The translations under genes were made by a program, and so were the position numbers. Under the pieces are notes generated by a model. That model searched no databases. It was not told where the DNA came from and saw only the letters and a list, made by a program, of their open reading frames with translations. Shown in pieces: positions 43,436 through 52,997 of a stretch of 64,000 bases of DNA (positions are counted from its first letter, which is position 1; the number at the start of each line of letters is the position of its first letter). Origin of the DNA: Undibacterium sp049340185 (GTDB lineage Bacteria; Pseudomonadota; Gammaproteobacteria; Burkholderiales; Burkholderiaceae_D); assembly GCF_049340185.1 (NCBI RefSeq), contig NZ_JBMPPC010000006.1, positions 210,336 to 274,335 of the forward strand. The letters run 5' to 3'.

Positions 43436-44269
43436 ATGAATACAGATAAAAGTCCCATTATAGACCTCGGTGCATGGCTGGTTCAGCCAGCAGGCAGCTA
43501 TATTCTCGAATGGGAACAGACATTGCTCGATCAGCTGACTGTAGATATTTTTGGCTTTAATGCATTGCAAATCGGCTTGCCACAAATTGATGCCTTGAGA
43601 GCGAATCGTATGCCTAATAAATGGCGGACGAATAACAGCTTGCTAGCATCACCAGCTAAGCAACGTGACATGGTGACTATATCTGACTTATCTGATGCGG
43701 CCGATATGTCAGATCGTGTGAATCCTGTTGTGCCGCCTATCGTGCTTTGTCACGATTTTTGTGAACTGCCGTTTGATTCGCATAGTATTGATCTCGTTGT
43801 CTTGCCACACATATTAGAATTTGCCGAAGAACCCCATCAGATTTTGCGTGAGGTAGAGCGGATTTTGATTCCTGAAGGCCGCGTGATTATTTGCGGATTT
43901 AATCGTGCAAGTCTGTGGGGTGCCCGGCAAGCGGCAGGGCGTCTTGCCGGGAATTATTTTTTACCGAAAGAAGGTGATTTCATCAGCGTGCCGAGGATGA
44001 AAGACTGGCTTAAGCTTTTGAATATGGAGGTGAATCACACCGATTTTGGCTGTTATGCACCACCGTTTCGGGCGGAGAAATGGCTAAAGCGCAGCGGTTT
44101 GATGGAAAATGCGGGATCGAGGTGGTGGCCTTATTTCGGCGCAACTTACACTATACAAGCAATTAAACGGATTAAAGGAATGCATTTAATTGGTCCAGCA
44201 TGGAAGCATAAACGTGCAGCACGCGGCAATGCAGTGCCCGTGACCAATCGCAATAAGAATCATGGATAA
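43436..44269 (+). CDS. SAM-dependent class I methyltransferase (type 11)
   Basis: A 277-residue methyltransferase. The N-terminal part (AGSYILEWEQTLLDQLTVDI, FGFNALQIGLPQ) and the later DLVVLPHILEFAEEPHQILR and GRVIICGFN segments match the family commonly found between gloB and rnhA in betaproteobacteria. The glycine-rich SAM motif I is degenerate. Substrate unknown. It overlaps rnhA by 8 bases, so translation is probably coupled. Confidence 0.83.
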   Translation: MNTDKSPIIDLGAWLVQPAGSYILEWEQTLLDQLTVDIFGFNALQIGLPQIDALRANRMPNKWRTNNSLLASPAKQRDMVTISDLSDAADMSDRVNPVVPPIVLCHDFCELPFDSHSIDLVVLPHILEFAEEPHQILREVERILIPEGRVIICGFNRASLWGARQAAGRLAGNYFLPKEGDFISVPRMKDWLKLLNMEVNHTDFGCYAPPFRAEKWLKRSGLMENAGSRWWPYFGATYTIQAIKRIKGMHLIGPAWKHKRAARGNAVPVTNRNKNHG

Positions 44270-44699
44270 GATAGAAATTTTTACAGATGGTGCTTGCAAA
44301 GGTAATCCGGGCGTGGGTGGCTGGGGGGCCTTGTTGATTGCCGGTGAGAACAAGAAAGAAATGTTTGGCGGTGAAAAAGATACGACTAACAACCGCATGG
44401 AATTGATGGCAGTAATTCAGGCTTTGTCGGTGCTAAAGCGCCCTTGCCATATCACCTTGCACTCTGATAGTCAGTATGTTTTAAAAGGGATTACAGAATG
44501 GATACAGGGATGGAAGGCCAAAGGCTGGAAGACGGCATCCAAAGCGCCCGTAAAGAACGTCGATTTGTGGCAGCAACTCGATCAGGCTCAGGCTACTCAT
44601 CAGATTGAATGGAAGTGGGTGAAGGGACATGCCGGACATCCAGGTAATGAGCGGGCGGATCAATTAGCGAATCGCGGCGTTGAATCCGTACTGTCGTAA
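44262..44699 (+). CDS. rnhA: Ribonuclease HI
   Basis: A 145-residue enzyme that degrades the RNA strand of RNA-DNA hybrids. The catalytic carboxylates are visible: Asp in EIFTDGACKGNPG, Glu in NNRMELMAV, Asp in LHSDSQYV, and the late Asp in GNERADQLAN, with the basic protrusion WIQGWKAKGWKTA. It overlaps the methyltransferase gene. Confidence 0.97.
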   Translation: MDKIEIFTDGACKGNPGVGGWGALLIAGENKKEMFGGEKDTTNNRMELMAVIQALSVLKRPCHITLHSDSQYVLKGITEWIQGWKAKGWKTASKAPVKNVDLWQQLDQAQATHQIEWKWVKGHAGHPGNERADQLANRGVESVLS

Positions 44700-44812
44700 G
44701 CGGTTAAGTCCGATCAAGCCCGGCCAAGCAAGCGCAAGGCATACTTTTTGCTCAAAATAAATACTATTGACGATCTGCGCCAAATAAGTGCGCTTTTATA
44801 GGAGAGAATAAA

Positions 44813-45409
44813 GTGCGTATCAGCGAAAAAACCTTATACCGGGCTGTTATTGGCGGCCTCTTATCCGTATATGCCTTGTCGGCTTTCGCACATGATGGCG
44901 TGCATATGGAGGTGATGGGATTTGCCGATGGATTTGCGCATCCGTTTTCCGGGCTGGATCATATTCTGGCGATGGTCGCGATAGGTTTATGGGCTGCGCA
45001 AAATAAGCGCGCAGCTTTATGGGTATTGCCTGTTTGTTTCCCGCTGATGATGGTGGCAGGCGCCGTGTTTGCGCGCTCCGGTTATCCATTGCCGCTGGTT
45101 GAACCAGGTATAGCAAGCTCGCTAGCGGTACTTGGCCTGTTAATCGCTTTTGCCGTCAAAATGCCATTATGGTCAGCGACGCTTATCGTATCTGTGTTTG
45201 GCGCTTTGCATGGGTATGCGCATGGGAAGGAAATATCCGCGAGCTCTTCGATGTTACTAGCAGGTGGCGGTTTCGTTATTGCAACACTATTGTTACATGC
45301 CTGTGGTTTGGGTTTGTCCTGGTTCGCAAGTAATTCTAGATGGAGGTCCTTAGTACAGCTTGGTGGTGTTGGAATTGCGTGTACGGGTTTGTACAGTATG
45401 CTGGCATGA
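44813..45409 (+). CDS. HupE/UreJ-family membrane protein
   Basis: A 198-residue membrane protein starting at GTG behind AGGAG. A signal-like N-terminus ends in AFA-HD, followed by HPFSGLDHILAMVAIGLWA, the diagnostic HupE/UreJ motif, and a later HGYAHG. Five to six helices follow. The family is linked to nickel or cobalt uptake, but no hydrogenase or urease genes are nearby, so the metal is uncertain. Confidence 0.88.
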   Translation: MRISEKTLYRAVIGGLLSVYALSAFAHDGVHMEVMGFADGFAHPFSGLDHILAMVAIGLWAAQNKRAALWVLPVCFPLMMVAGAVFARSGYPLPLVEPGIASSLAVLGLLIAFAVKMPLWSATLIVSVFGALHGYAHGKEISASSSMLLAGGGFVIATLLLHACGLGLSWFASNSRWRSLVQLGGVGIACTGLYSMLA

Positions 45410-45510
45410 TTTGAATCCTGCTATCGCTCAAATAAATACCTGATTCGTCATTTTGTATTCTGACATGAGCGCATCTCTTGATGCGAATACTGACTGATGA
45501 TAGTTTTGAA

Positions 45511-45538
45511 TAAAAAGGCACATTTTGTGCCTTTTTTA
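45511..45538. terminator. Bidirectional terminator between hupE-like gene and tal
   Basis: AAAAAGGCACA and TGTGCCTTTTT arms around a 3-base loop, with A/T tracts. Confidence 0.87.
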
Positions 45539-45586
45539 TTTCATACCAATTCTTTGCAATCGAATCAGAAGTACAAACTCAGGAAC

Positions 45587-46522
45587 TTAACTTAGGCTCA
45601 TAATTAATTCCTCAAGCTTCACAGTATCCGCGCAGAAAAGACGTATTCCTTCGGATAGTTTTTCTGTTGCCATCGGATCTTCGTTCAGCTGGAAGCGGAA
45701 GGCTTTTTCGTCGAGACTGATTTTTTGCATGTCAGATGCCAGAGCGGCTTCTTTATTAAGTTTTGCCGATACGATCGTCGTTGAGTCTGCGAGTTTTTGT
45801 AGCAGATCCGGGCTGATTGTTAATAGATCACAGCCCGCTAACTCAAGGATTTGTGATGTATTGCGGAAGCTGGCACCCATGATTTCGGTGTCGTAGCCAA
45901 ACTTACGGTAGTAGGTATAAATCTTTTTTACGGATAAAACGCCTGGATCATCTGCGCCGAAAATTTCTTGTCCGGTTTGCTTTTTATACCAGTCATAAAT
46001 ACGGCCGACAAATGGCGAGATGAGTTGCGCGCCAGCTTCTGCGCAGGCAACGGCTTGTGGCAGACAGAACAGTAATGTCATATTGCAGCGGATACCTTCT
46101 TTTTCGAGAATCTCAGCCGCACGGATACCTTCCCATGTAGATGCAATTTTGATGAGAATACGGTCACGCGCAATTCCTGCTGCTTCATACAGGGCGATGA
46201 GTTTGCGGCCTTTTGCCACTGTGGCCGCCGTATCGAAGGATAGGCGTGCGTCTGTTTCTGTTGATACGCGACCTGGAACAATTTTCAAAATTTCTAAGCC
46301 AAACGCAACCAGCAAATGATCGATGATGTCATCGATGGATTTACCTGTATGAGTGGTGATAATCGTCTCTAACATAGGACGATATTCCGGCTTTTGGACC
46401 GCCTTCAGAATCAGCGACGGGTTGGTTGTCGCGTCTTGTGGAGTGTAAGCTTTCATTGCCTGAAAATCGCCGGTATCGGCAACGACAGTCGTGTATTTTT
46501 TGAGTTGTTCTAATTGATTCAT
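45587..46522 (-). CDS. tal: Transaldolase
   Basis: A 311-residue TalB-type enzyme of the pentose phosphate pathway. The Schiff-base lysine is in RILIKIASTWEG, DATTNPSLILKA opens the barrel, and CNMTLLFCLPQAVACAEA and SPFVGRIYDWYKK are also typical. Length matches E. coli TalB (317). It is single and convergent with the hupE-like gene. Confidence 0.95.
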   Translation of the reverse strand: MNQLEQLKKYTTVVADTGDFQAMKAYTPQDATTNPSLILKAVQKPEYRPMLETIITTHTGKSIDDIIDHLLVAFGLEILKIVPGRVSTETDARLSFDTAATVAKGRKLIALYEAAGIARDRILIKIASTWEGIRAAEILEKEGIRCNMTLLFCLPQAVACAEAGAQLISPFVGRIYDWYKKQTGQEIFGADDPGVLSVKKIYTYYRKFGYDTEIMGASFRNTSQILELAGCDLLTISPDLLQKLADSTTIVSAKLNKEAALASDMQKISLDEKAFRFQLNEDPMATEKLSEGIRLFCADTVKLEELIMSLS

Positions 46523-46624
46523 GATGTACTTAAATGAAGGTAAATAGTGAGTCAGTAAAATTGAACGGAGTCAACGTGCGGAATTGAGGCAGAGTATAAA
46601 TGTTAGTGTAACGATGATATGGCT

Positions 46625-47680
46625 TCAGGTACCAACATGGACAACTGGTGAACCTGCAATAATTTCTCCTATTACCGCTGCTTCCGAAAAATGTTCCGCT
46701 TGGAATAGTGCCAGTACTGCCGGGACATCATCGGGGGCGCAGGCGACCAGCAGGCCTCCCGATGTTTGCGGATCGCTTAGCAAAGCCTGTTGAGTTGCTG
46801 TGATTTTTTGATCGAGTAAAACATCTGTGCCATAGGCTGCCCAGTTTCGCCCTGATGCTCCGGTGATATACCCGGCCTCGGCCAATGCCAGGACATTTGG
46901 CAGCAGGGGAATCCCGGACATGCTTAATGTTGCGGCAACGCCTGCGCCTCTGCACACTTCCAATAAATGACCCAATAAACCAAAGCCAGTAACATCGGTT
47001 AGTGCATGCACGCCTGCCATGTTGGATAAAGCGATTCCCGGGCGATTGAGTTTGGTGGTATTGCTGATCATGCTGGCATAACCGGCATCATCTAAAGCTT
47101 GCTTTTTAAGCGCGGCAGATAGTATACCTACGCCTAGTGGCTTACCCAGTATCAGTTTATCGCCGACTTTGGCACCTGCATTGCGTTTGACTTTGGACGG
47201 ATGTACTAAGCCCAGCACGACTAAACCATAAATAGGTTCAACAGAGTCGATGGTATGTCCGCCTGCAATTGGTATCCCAGCTTCAGCACAAATCGATTCG
47301 CCTCCCTGGATGACCTTCCCAATTACATCAATGGGTAATTGATTGACGGGCATGCCAACCAAAGCTAAGGCCATAATCGGTGTGCCGCCCATTGCATAGA
47401 CGTCAGAAATCGCATTGGTTGCTGCGATCCGCCCGAAATCGAAGGGATCATCAACAATGGGCATAAAGAAGTCAGTTGTCGCAATCAGCGCCTGTTCTTC
47501 ATTGAGCTTATATACGGCAGCATCATCGGCGGTTTCTATCCCCACCATCAAAGCAGCAGGAACGGGGAATCCTGTCGATTTTTTTAAAATCTCGGACAAT
47601 ACACCAGGCGCTATTTTGCAACCGCAGCCGCCGCCATGAGAAAAAGAAGTTAGTCGAACAGGTACTGTACTTGAGGTCAT
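46625..47680 (-). CDS. selD: Selenide, water dikinase (selenophosphate synthetase)
   Basis: A 351-residue enzyme that makes selenophosphate for selenocysteine or selenouridine synthesis. The N-terminal active-site loop is GGGCGCKI, with cysteine rather than selenocysteine and the conserved lysine. DAAVY and TTDFFMPIVDDPFDFGRIAA bind ATP and metal. selA, selB and mnmH are not seen in the window. Confidence 0.95.
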   Translation of the reverse strand: MTSSTVPVRLTSFSHGGGCGCKIAPGVLSEILKKSTGFPVPAALMVGIETADDAAVYKLNEEQALIATTDFFMPIVDDPFDFGRIAATNAISDVYAMGGTPIMALALVGMPVNQLPIDVIGKVIQGGESICAEAGIPIAGGHTIDSVEPIYGLVVLGLVHPSKVKRNAGAKVGDKLILGKPLGVGILSAALKKQALDDAGYASMISNTTKLNRPGIALSNMAGVHALTDVTGFGLLGHLLEVCRGAGVAATLSMSGIPLLPNVLALAEAGYITGASGRNWAAYGTDVLLDQKITATQQALLSDPQTSGGLLVACAPDDVPAVLALFQAEHFSEAAVIGEIIAGSPVVHVGT

Positions 47681-47793
47681 TTTGAGGCTTGATGGGGTGA
47701 GGTAATTTGCAGAATAATTCTGTTATGGTCTAATCGCTTAGTGTAAACGAGATAACTGCTCTATGTATAAGTCTCTATCGTGATAGCCAATAT

Positions 47794-47832
47794 AAAAAAA
47801 GCGACCACATAAAGTGATCGCTTTTATTTTTT
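47794..47832 (-). terminator. Terminator of the DEAD-box helicase gene
   Basis: On the minus strand AAAAGCGATCAC pairs with GTGGTCGCTTTT and is followed by a run of seven Ts. Stem of 12 pairs with one G-U. Confidence 0.85.
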
Positions 47833-47872
47833 GCTTACAACTGAAGCTTTTTATTGCCTGCTGACCAGTCGA

Positions 47873-49369
47873 TTACCGATCGCCAAAAGAGCGACGTGCA
47901 CCGGTATCGCCTGAACGAGTGCCTTTGTAACCGCCGCTACCTTCTTTGCGTGGCGCACCGGCGGTGCTACCAGCTGGCTTGCTGAAAGTACGTTGGCCTG
48001 GCTTGCTTGCGCCGTAGCCTGTGCCTTCGCTGCGGTTGCCGTTCGCTGCATTATTGCCGCGATAGCCGCCGCCAGTGCCTGTGTTAGCACTACGGCTGTC
48101 GCCTGGACGCCAGCCGCTTGGCTTACGTGCTGCGCTACGGGCAGGTGACGCTGTTTTCTTCGGTTCAAAACCCTCAATTACATCGACAGGGATTAATTGC
48201 TTGGTGAAGCGCTCAATACGTTTTACGTTGATGCCTTCTGCGTGATTTACCAGAGAAACTGCCACGCCATTGCGGCCAGCACGACCAGTACGGCCGATAC
48301 GGTGGACGTAATCTTCAGGGAACTTCGGCAAATCGTAGTTGAATACGTGAGTAATTGCTGGGACGTCGATACCACGTGCCGCTACGTCTGTTGCTACCAG
48401 AACGCGAACCTGACCACGGCGCAATGCGTCGAGTGTGCGGTTACGTGCGCCTTGATGCATATCGCCATGCAATGCAGCCGCTGCGAAACCAGCGATATTC
48501 AGACGATCGGCGATCGTATCTGCATCACGTTTGGTGGCAGTGAAGATCACAGCCTGATCCACTGTTTCGTCGCGCAGCAAGTGGTCCAGCAAACGATTTT
48601 TGTGAGACAGATCATCCACGAAATGGACTTTTTGCTGAATATTTTCATGCTTGGATGCCGATCCGGCGATCTGGATGATCATTGGATCTTTAGTGATACG
48701 ACGAGCCATATTGCCAACAACACCATCCAGTGTTGCGGAGAACAACATGGTTTGACGTGATTCTGGTGTGGCAGCGACGATTTTTTCGATATCGTCAATG
48801 AAACCCATATCCAGCATGCGGTCTGCTTCATCCAGAACCAGAATTTCTAGTTCGGAGAAATCGATTTTGCCGGATTCCATGTGGTCGATCAAACGACCAG
48901 GTGTCGCTACGAGGATCTCTGGATTACGTGACAGCAATTGCATTTGTTTCGGATAAGGCATGCCTCCCAGAATGGAGACGGCTTTGACGCGACGCATGTA
49001 AGCGCAGTATTTATCGGTTGCCGTTGTTACCTGCAAAGCCAGTTCACGTGTTGGTGTCAATACCAGCATTTTTGGTTTTGCTGCAACGAAACGCGGACGA
49101 TCACCACGGGCACGTGCTGACTGTTGTGCTTGGTTGGGTGTTTTGCCCGGGGACTCTAATGCAGTTTCTGCTGCAGTCGCAAATTTGTGCAGTGCTGGCA
49201 ACATGAAGGCGGCAGTTTTGCCTGAGCCTGTTTGTGAGGATACTAATAAATCACGGCCGCTGATCGCAGCCGGAACAGCTTGTTCTTGAACACCGGTTGG
49301 CTTGGTGTAGCCAGCATCAGTGAGAGCGCGGATAACGGACGTGTGTAAGCCTAATGCTTCAAAAGTCAT
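47873..49369 (-). CDS. DEAD-box RNA helicase (RhlE family)
   Basis: A 498-residue ATP-dependent RNA helicase. The Q-motif region is FEALGLHTSVIRAL, motif I SSQTGSGKT, Ia PTRELALQV, II VLDEADRMLDMGF, III SATLDG and VI HRIGRTGRAGR. The helicase core ends near residue 395; a low-complexity tail rich in Gly, Ser, Arg and Asn follows (about 405-498), typical of RhlE-type enzymes and probably RNA binding. An insertion of about 30 residues lies between motif I and Ia. A 345-base leader precedes it. Confidence 0.93.
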   Translation of the reverse strand: MTFEALGLHTSVIRALTDAGYTKPTGVQEQAVPAAISGRDLLVSSQTGSGKTAAFMLPALHKFATAAETALESPGKTPNQAQQSARARGDRPRFVAAKPKMLVLTPTRELALQVTTATDKYCAYMRRVKAVSILGGMPYPKQMQLLSRNPEILVATPGRLIDHMESGKIDFSELEILVLDEADRMLDMGFIDDIEKIVAATPESRQTMLFSATLDGVVGNMARRITKDPMIIQIAGSASKHENIQQKVHFVDDLSHKNRLLDHLLRDETVDQAVIFTATKRDADTIADRLNIAGFAAAALHGDMHQGARNRTLDALRRGQVRVLVATDVAARGIDVPAITHVFNYDLPKFPEDYVHRIGRTGRAGRNGVAVSLVNHAEGINVKRIERFTKQLIPVDVIEGFEPKKTASPARSAARKPSGWRPGDSRSANTGTGGGYRGNNAANGNRSEGTGYGASKPGQRTFSKPAGSTAGAPRKEGSGGYKGTRSGDTGARRSFGDR

Positions 49370-49714
49370 TCTAATCTTTCGTTAAAAATCAGCGCAAAGC
49401 AAACGTAGATACGATTGCAATACGCGTAAAAAAGCAACGCCAACCAAACGAAATGAACAAAGGATACCAATAAGGAAACGATGAAATTTCGGCACAAAAA
49501 GCTTTGCGCCGGGATGATGTCCAAGATGTGTTACTGGACATGCAGGGCGGGAGGGCTTTTACATTGCACTATTTGTGTCATCACAAATATGCAGGGTTTG
49601 CGGTGCTGCAAGGTACTTTTAATCACTACAAATTTATATTGCAGTGCAAAAACGGGATGATACAGTATTTCTCAGGAAAAAGCAGCTATTTATCGGAAAT
49701 CCGCTGGCACATGG
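49370..49714. other. Intergenic region between endoglucanase and helicase genes
   Basis: About 345 bases. A perfect 8-base hairpin TATTTGTG/CACAAATA with a 4-base loop lies at 49570-49589. It may be part of a long helicase leader, as in cold-induced DEAD-box genes (inference). No gene is supported. Confidence 0.45.
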
Positions 49715-50890
49715 CTATTTGCTGCAAGCTGACTTCCATTTTAGCAAGACATCGCCCTTACCGTTAAATTGATAGCGTTGCTCTTGCCAGCCCTGAGCAT
49801 ATAGGGCGAGAACCTGATCGTAATACGCATCGGTTTTGATGGTCTGGGCTTGTATCCGTAAATTCTGTTCTTCATAAGCTTTATGCGCGCCAGATGATTT
49901 TAAAAAAGGTAAAACCGCCGCAGAAAAGCCGCTGGACGCTGACTTATTAAATTCACCCGTATTAATGTTGATCAATTCCGGTGGATAACCCTTGCTTTCG
50001 ATCAGCGCTGCCATCGGTTTGAGAGCTGCGAGTATGTCTTTGCGATATCGCTCCTGCTCTGACAGCATGCCGGCCCAGAGGTAAACGCGAATCGCGTTAT
50101 AGCCGCCATTCCCTTTTTCTGCACCTTGCAAATCGGGAATGAAGGTTTGCCTGCCATTGCTGGCATCAAAAATAGTCCAGTCCGGGCTATAGCCTTTGAT
50201 TGCGGAATGAGTGATGACCGAGACCGATGAGCTGATTAATTTGTCCCAGCGATCGTCATCGCTATGACTGGCAAACCAGCGCAGAACCTGAATCGGCATG
50301 TAGCTGGGGTTTAATTTCCAGCTCGTTGTACTGGGAGTAAAGCCGCTCGGTGCCGGCAATAAAGTCAGTCCGAGTTTGGGAAGTGTTGCGGTCTCTTCAC
50401 GCAAGATGCGTTTTGCAATTAGCGTTGAGAGTGCCGCGTACCGTTTGTCATTCCACGCATGTGCCGCTTCGCCCAAGGTATAGGCGAGCCAAAGATCTGC
50501 ATCTGAAGCCGGATTTTTATCAATGACCCCCCAGCTACCATCATCTTTTTTGCCCCATAACCAGGCAGGCAAGCGCGCAGTCAGGTCACCTTCGGCGAGA
50601 TTTGCCTCAGTCCAGCTCAACAGTAAATTAAAATTTTTGCGATCATTCGCAACAAGGGCGAAAAATAAGGCATACGCTTGCCCCTCAGATGTACTCTGAA
50701 GGCGCGGCGTACTCGCATCAATGACACGGCCACCTTCATTGATAAAATTCTTTTTAAATACGTCCCACTCTGGCCAGTTCTTGTCACAAGTAGTTGCTGC
50801 CCTGACGTCACTCATGAACAGTCCCAGACATAGCATGGATACTGTTACTATTTTTGTCGACAGCGATGCAGTTTTATTCGGATAGGTCAT
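49715..50890 (-). CDS. Glycoside hydrolase family 8 endoglucanase (BcsZ-like)
   Basis: A 391-residue exported enzyme: signal peptide ending in VRA-AT, then a GH8 (alpha/alpha)6 barrel. STSEGQAYALFFALVANDR carries the catalytic acid glutamate and NPASDADLWLAYTLGEA the conserved aspartate region. BcsZ enzymes cut beta-1,4-glucan and usually lie in cellulose synthase operons; here no bcsA, bcsB or bcsC is adjacent. Confidence 0.88.
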   Translation of the reverse strand: MTYPNKTASLSTKIVTVSMLCLGLFMSDVRAATTCDKNWPEWDVFKKNFINEGGRVIDASTPRLQSTSEGQAYALFFALVANDRKNFNLLLSWTEANLAEGDLTARLPAWLWGKKDDGSWGVIDKNPASDADLWLAYTLGEAAHAWNDKRYAALSTLIAKRILREETATLPKLGLTLLPAPSGFTPSTTSWKLNPSYMPIQVLRWFASHSDDDRWDKLISSSVSVITHSAIKGYSPDWTIFDASNGRQTFIPDLQGAEKGNGGYNAIRVYLWAGMLSEQERYRKDILAALKPMAALIESKGYPPELININTGEFNKSASSGFSAAVLPFLKSSGAHKAYEEQNLRIQAQTIKTDAYYDQVLALYAQGWQEQRYQFNGKGDVLLKWKSACSK

Positions 50891-51148
50891 TGTTTTAAGC
50901 TTAGGTCGAAATTGTCGGAACTCGTCAAAGACGTATAGGGAATTTGTTTGTAAAATTCGGAGAGTGTCAGGAGTTATTACTCAATGAAACAAGAGATACA
51001 GAACTTGCACAAAATTATCTCCGCCAGGTCAGCGACACGATAGTACGCATCGTATGCACGGTACATAAGAGCGCGGTAATATTGACGGAGTGGTTTTGCC
51101 GAACTTCTATTCACAGACATACATAGTTTATCGTCAATAAGGATTGAA

Positions 51149-51904
51149 ATGAAAATACCTGCGTTTATTTTTCTTGTGTTGTCCGCCATTCTGGTACCTG
51201 TGGTACACGCTGAGACGATTGCGGTCGCTGTTGCTGCCAATGTTCAGTACGTATTTGAAGACTTGAAAACCGAGTTTAAAAAAGAAACCGGGCATGATAT
51301 ACAGGCCAGTTTCAGCTCTTCCGGTAAGTTTGTGACGCAGATTATGAATGGTGCGCCGTTTGATGTGTTTCTCTCGGCCGATATGGAATTTCCGGATAAG
51401 CTGCATAAAGAAGGTTTTAGCGCTGCGCCACCGAAGGTATATGCCCGTGGTGCGCTCGTGTTGTGGACACTCAAGGACGTGGATCTGCGTGATTGGCAAT
51501 CACTGCTTGCTAGCACCGCTATCGATAAAATCGCCGTCGCCAATCCCAAGACCGCACCTTATGGACGGGAGGCGATGAATAGTCTGCAATATTACAAACT
51601 TGCTGCGCCGCTTCAAGCCAAACTCGTTTTCGGCGAGAGTATTTCGCAGACCAACCAATACATCCACTCGCGCGCAGCCGACATTGGCTTTACTGCCAAG
51701 TCGGTTGTGTTATCTGCTGAGATGAAGGGGCAGGGGAAATGGATTGATGTGCCAGCGGCGAGTTATCAGCCGATTGCGCAAGGCGCGGTTGTTCTCAACT
51801 ACGGTAAGGAACATCATCCTAAAATTGCACAGCAATTTTTTGACTTTATCTACTCCGCTAAAGCCCGTGCAATTTTTGAACGCTACGGTTATTTGCTTCC
51901 ATGA
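51149..51904 (+). CDS. modA: Molybdate ABC transporter substrate-binding protein
   Basis: A 251-residue periplasmic protein. A signal peptide ends in VHA-ET. The mature part has VAVAANVQYVFEDLK, the typical ModA opening, FSSSGKFVTQI in the oxyanion-binding loop, and NPKTAPYGREA. It binds molybdate or tungstate for ModBC. It overlaps the next gene by ATGA. Confidence 0.93.
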   Translation: MKIPAFIFLVLSAILVPVVHAETIAVAVAANVQYVFEDLKTEFKKETGHDIQASFSSSGKFVTQIMNGAPFDVFLSADMEFPDKLHKEGFSAAPPKVYARGALVLWTLKDVDLRDWQSLLASTAIDKIAVANPKTAPYGREAMNSLQYYKLAAPLQAKLVFGESISQTNQYIHSRAADIGFTAKSVVLSAEMKGQGKWIDVPAASYQPIAQGAVVLNYGKEHHPKIAQQFFDFIYSAKARAIFERYGYLLP

Positions 51905-52320
51905 ATAAATTCTCCGGGAAGATTGCTGCGATCGAAGCCTACGGTAGTGTCGCGATTGTCGATGTGATGGTCGGACCATATTGCTTTACTGCGACCTTAA
52001 TGGGGGCGGCTGATCAGCTTGAGGTATGGAAGAACGGCCAGGCGGTGAACCTCTTATTTAAAGAAACAGAAGTCGCACTCGCGAAAAATTTATCTGGTCA
52101 GATCAGCTTGCGTAATCGTATGCCGTCCATCATTACGGGGCTGGAGTATGGACAATTGCTGACACGTGTTGCCATGCAGATGGATGGCATGATGCTGCAC
52201 TCGGTGATTACAACGCGCTCTGCACGTCATTTACAGCTAGAGCTAGGTGATCAGGTGGAGGGTTTAGTGAAATCGAATGAGATGAGTTTGCTTCCTGACT
52301 TGACGGATACAGGCGTATGA
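51901..52320 (+). CDS. Stand-alone di-Mop (TOBE) molybdate-binding protein
   Basis: A 139-residue cytoplasmic protein built from two Mop/TOBE-like repeats: about residues 3-62 and 70-134, each a small beta-barrel with VxxG and V-A-K-type strands, e.g. LSGQISLRNRMPSI and LGDQVEGLVKSNEMSLL. It would store or sense molybdate. Stand-alone Mop proteins are known, but placement between modA and modB is less common. It overlaps both neighbours by ATGA, so it is certainly part of the operon. Confidence 0.8.
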   Translation: MNKFSGKIAAIEAYGSVAIVDVMVGPYCFTATLMGAADQLEVWKNGQAVNLLFKETEVALAKNLSGQISLRNRMPSIITGLEYGQLLTRVAMQMDGMMLHSVITTRSARHLQLELGDQVEGLVKSNEMSLLPDLTDTGV

Positions 52321-52997
52321 GTGCTACTGTGCCTGACCTGCAACCTTTGTGGTTAACCTTCCGGCTGGCCTTGTTGACCACCTTCATTTTGTTATGTGCA
52401 GGTATCCCGCTTGCCTATTGGCTGGCATACACACGCAGCCGTATAAAGCCGGTTCTGGAGACGCTGGTCAGCATGCCTTTGGTCTTGCCGCCGTCTGTAC
52501 TGGGCTTTTATCTTCTGCTTGCCTTTAGTCCGCAACAGGCGTTTGGGCACTGGCTGGAGCAAGCTCTGGGGTTGAAGTTAGTGTTCAGTTTTAGCGGCCT
52601 GGTCATCGGTTCGGTGATTTTCAGTTTGCCGTTTATGGTGCATCCATTGCAATCGGGTTTGCAGAATTTGCCTGCTTCATTCAGGGAGGCATCGCGCACT
52701 CTGGGTAAATCTGATCTGACCACCTTATTCCGTGTTTTGCTACCGAATTGTCGCAGTGCGTTACTGTCTGGCATCGTATTAAGTTTTGCTCATACGGTCG
52801 GCGAATTTGGTGTTGTGCTGATGATAGGCGGGAATATTCCGGGTGTTACCAAGGTCGCATCGATTGCGATTTATGATGAGGTCGAAAGTTTGAATTATGC
52901 CGCAGCACATTTTTACGCAATGATTTTATTTGCCATCAGCTTTGCCATTTTGCTGCTGGTCTATCTGAACAATAAACGTATGTTGAAAACCTTTTAA
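52317..52997 (+). CDS. modB: Molybdate ABC transporter permease
   Basis: A 226-residue inner-membrane permease with five helices. The ATPase-coupling loop contains EASRTLGKSDLTTLFRVLLP, the EAA motif. SFAHTVGEFGVVLMIGGNIPG is the ModB signature. It abuts modC with no gap. Confidence 0.95.
   Translation: MSATVPDLQPLWLTFRLALLTTFILLCAGIPLAYWLAYTRSRIKPVLETLVSMPLVLPPSVLGFYLLLAFSPQQAFGHWLEQALGLKLVFSFSGLVIGSVIFSLPFMVHPLQSGLQNLPASFREASRTLGKSDLTTLFRVLLPNCRSALLSGIVLSFAHTVGEFGVVLMIGGNIPGVTKVASIAIYDEVESLNYAAAHFYAMILFAISFAILLLVYLNNKRMLKTF

Noticed and set aside
47851..48760. Frames opposite or out of phase with the helicase gene, including a 187-codon one
   Set aside because: They are shadows of the helicase and its Gly/Arg/Ser-rich tail; no start signals or family motifs.
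50944..51126. 60-codon frame upstream of modA
   Set aside because: No ribosome-binding site or recognisable product; probably the leader of modA. I also looked for a ModE palindrome here and did not find one.
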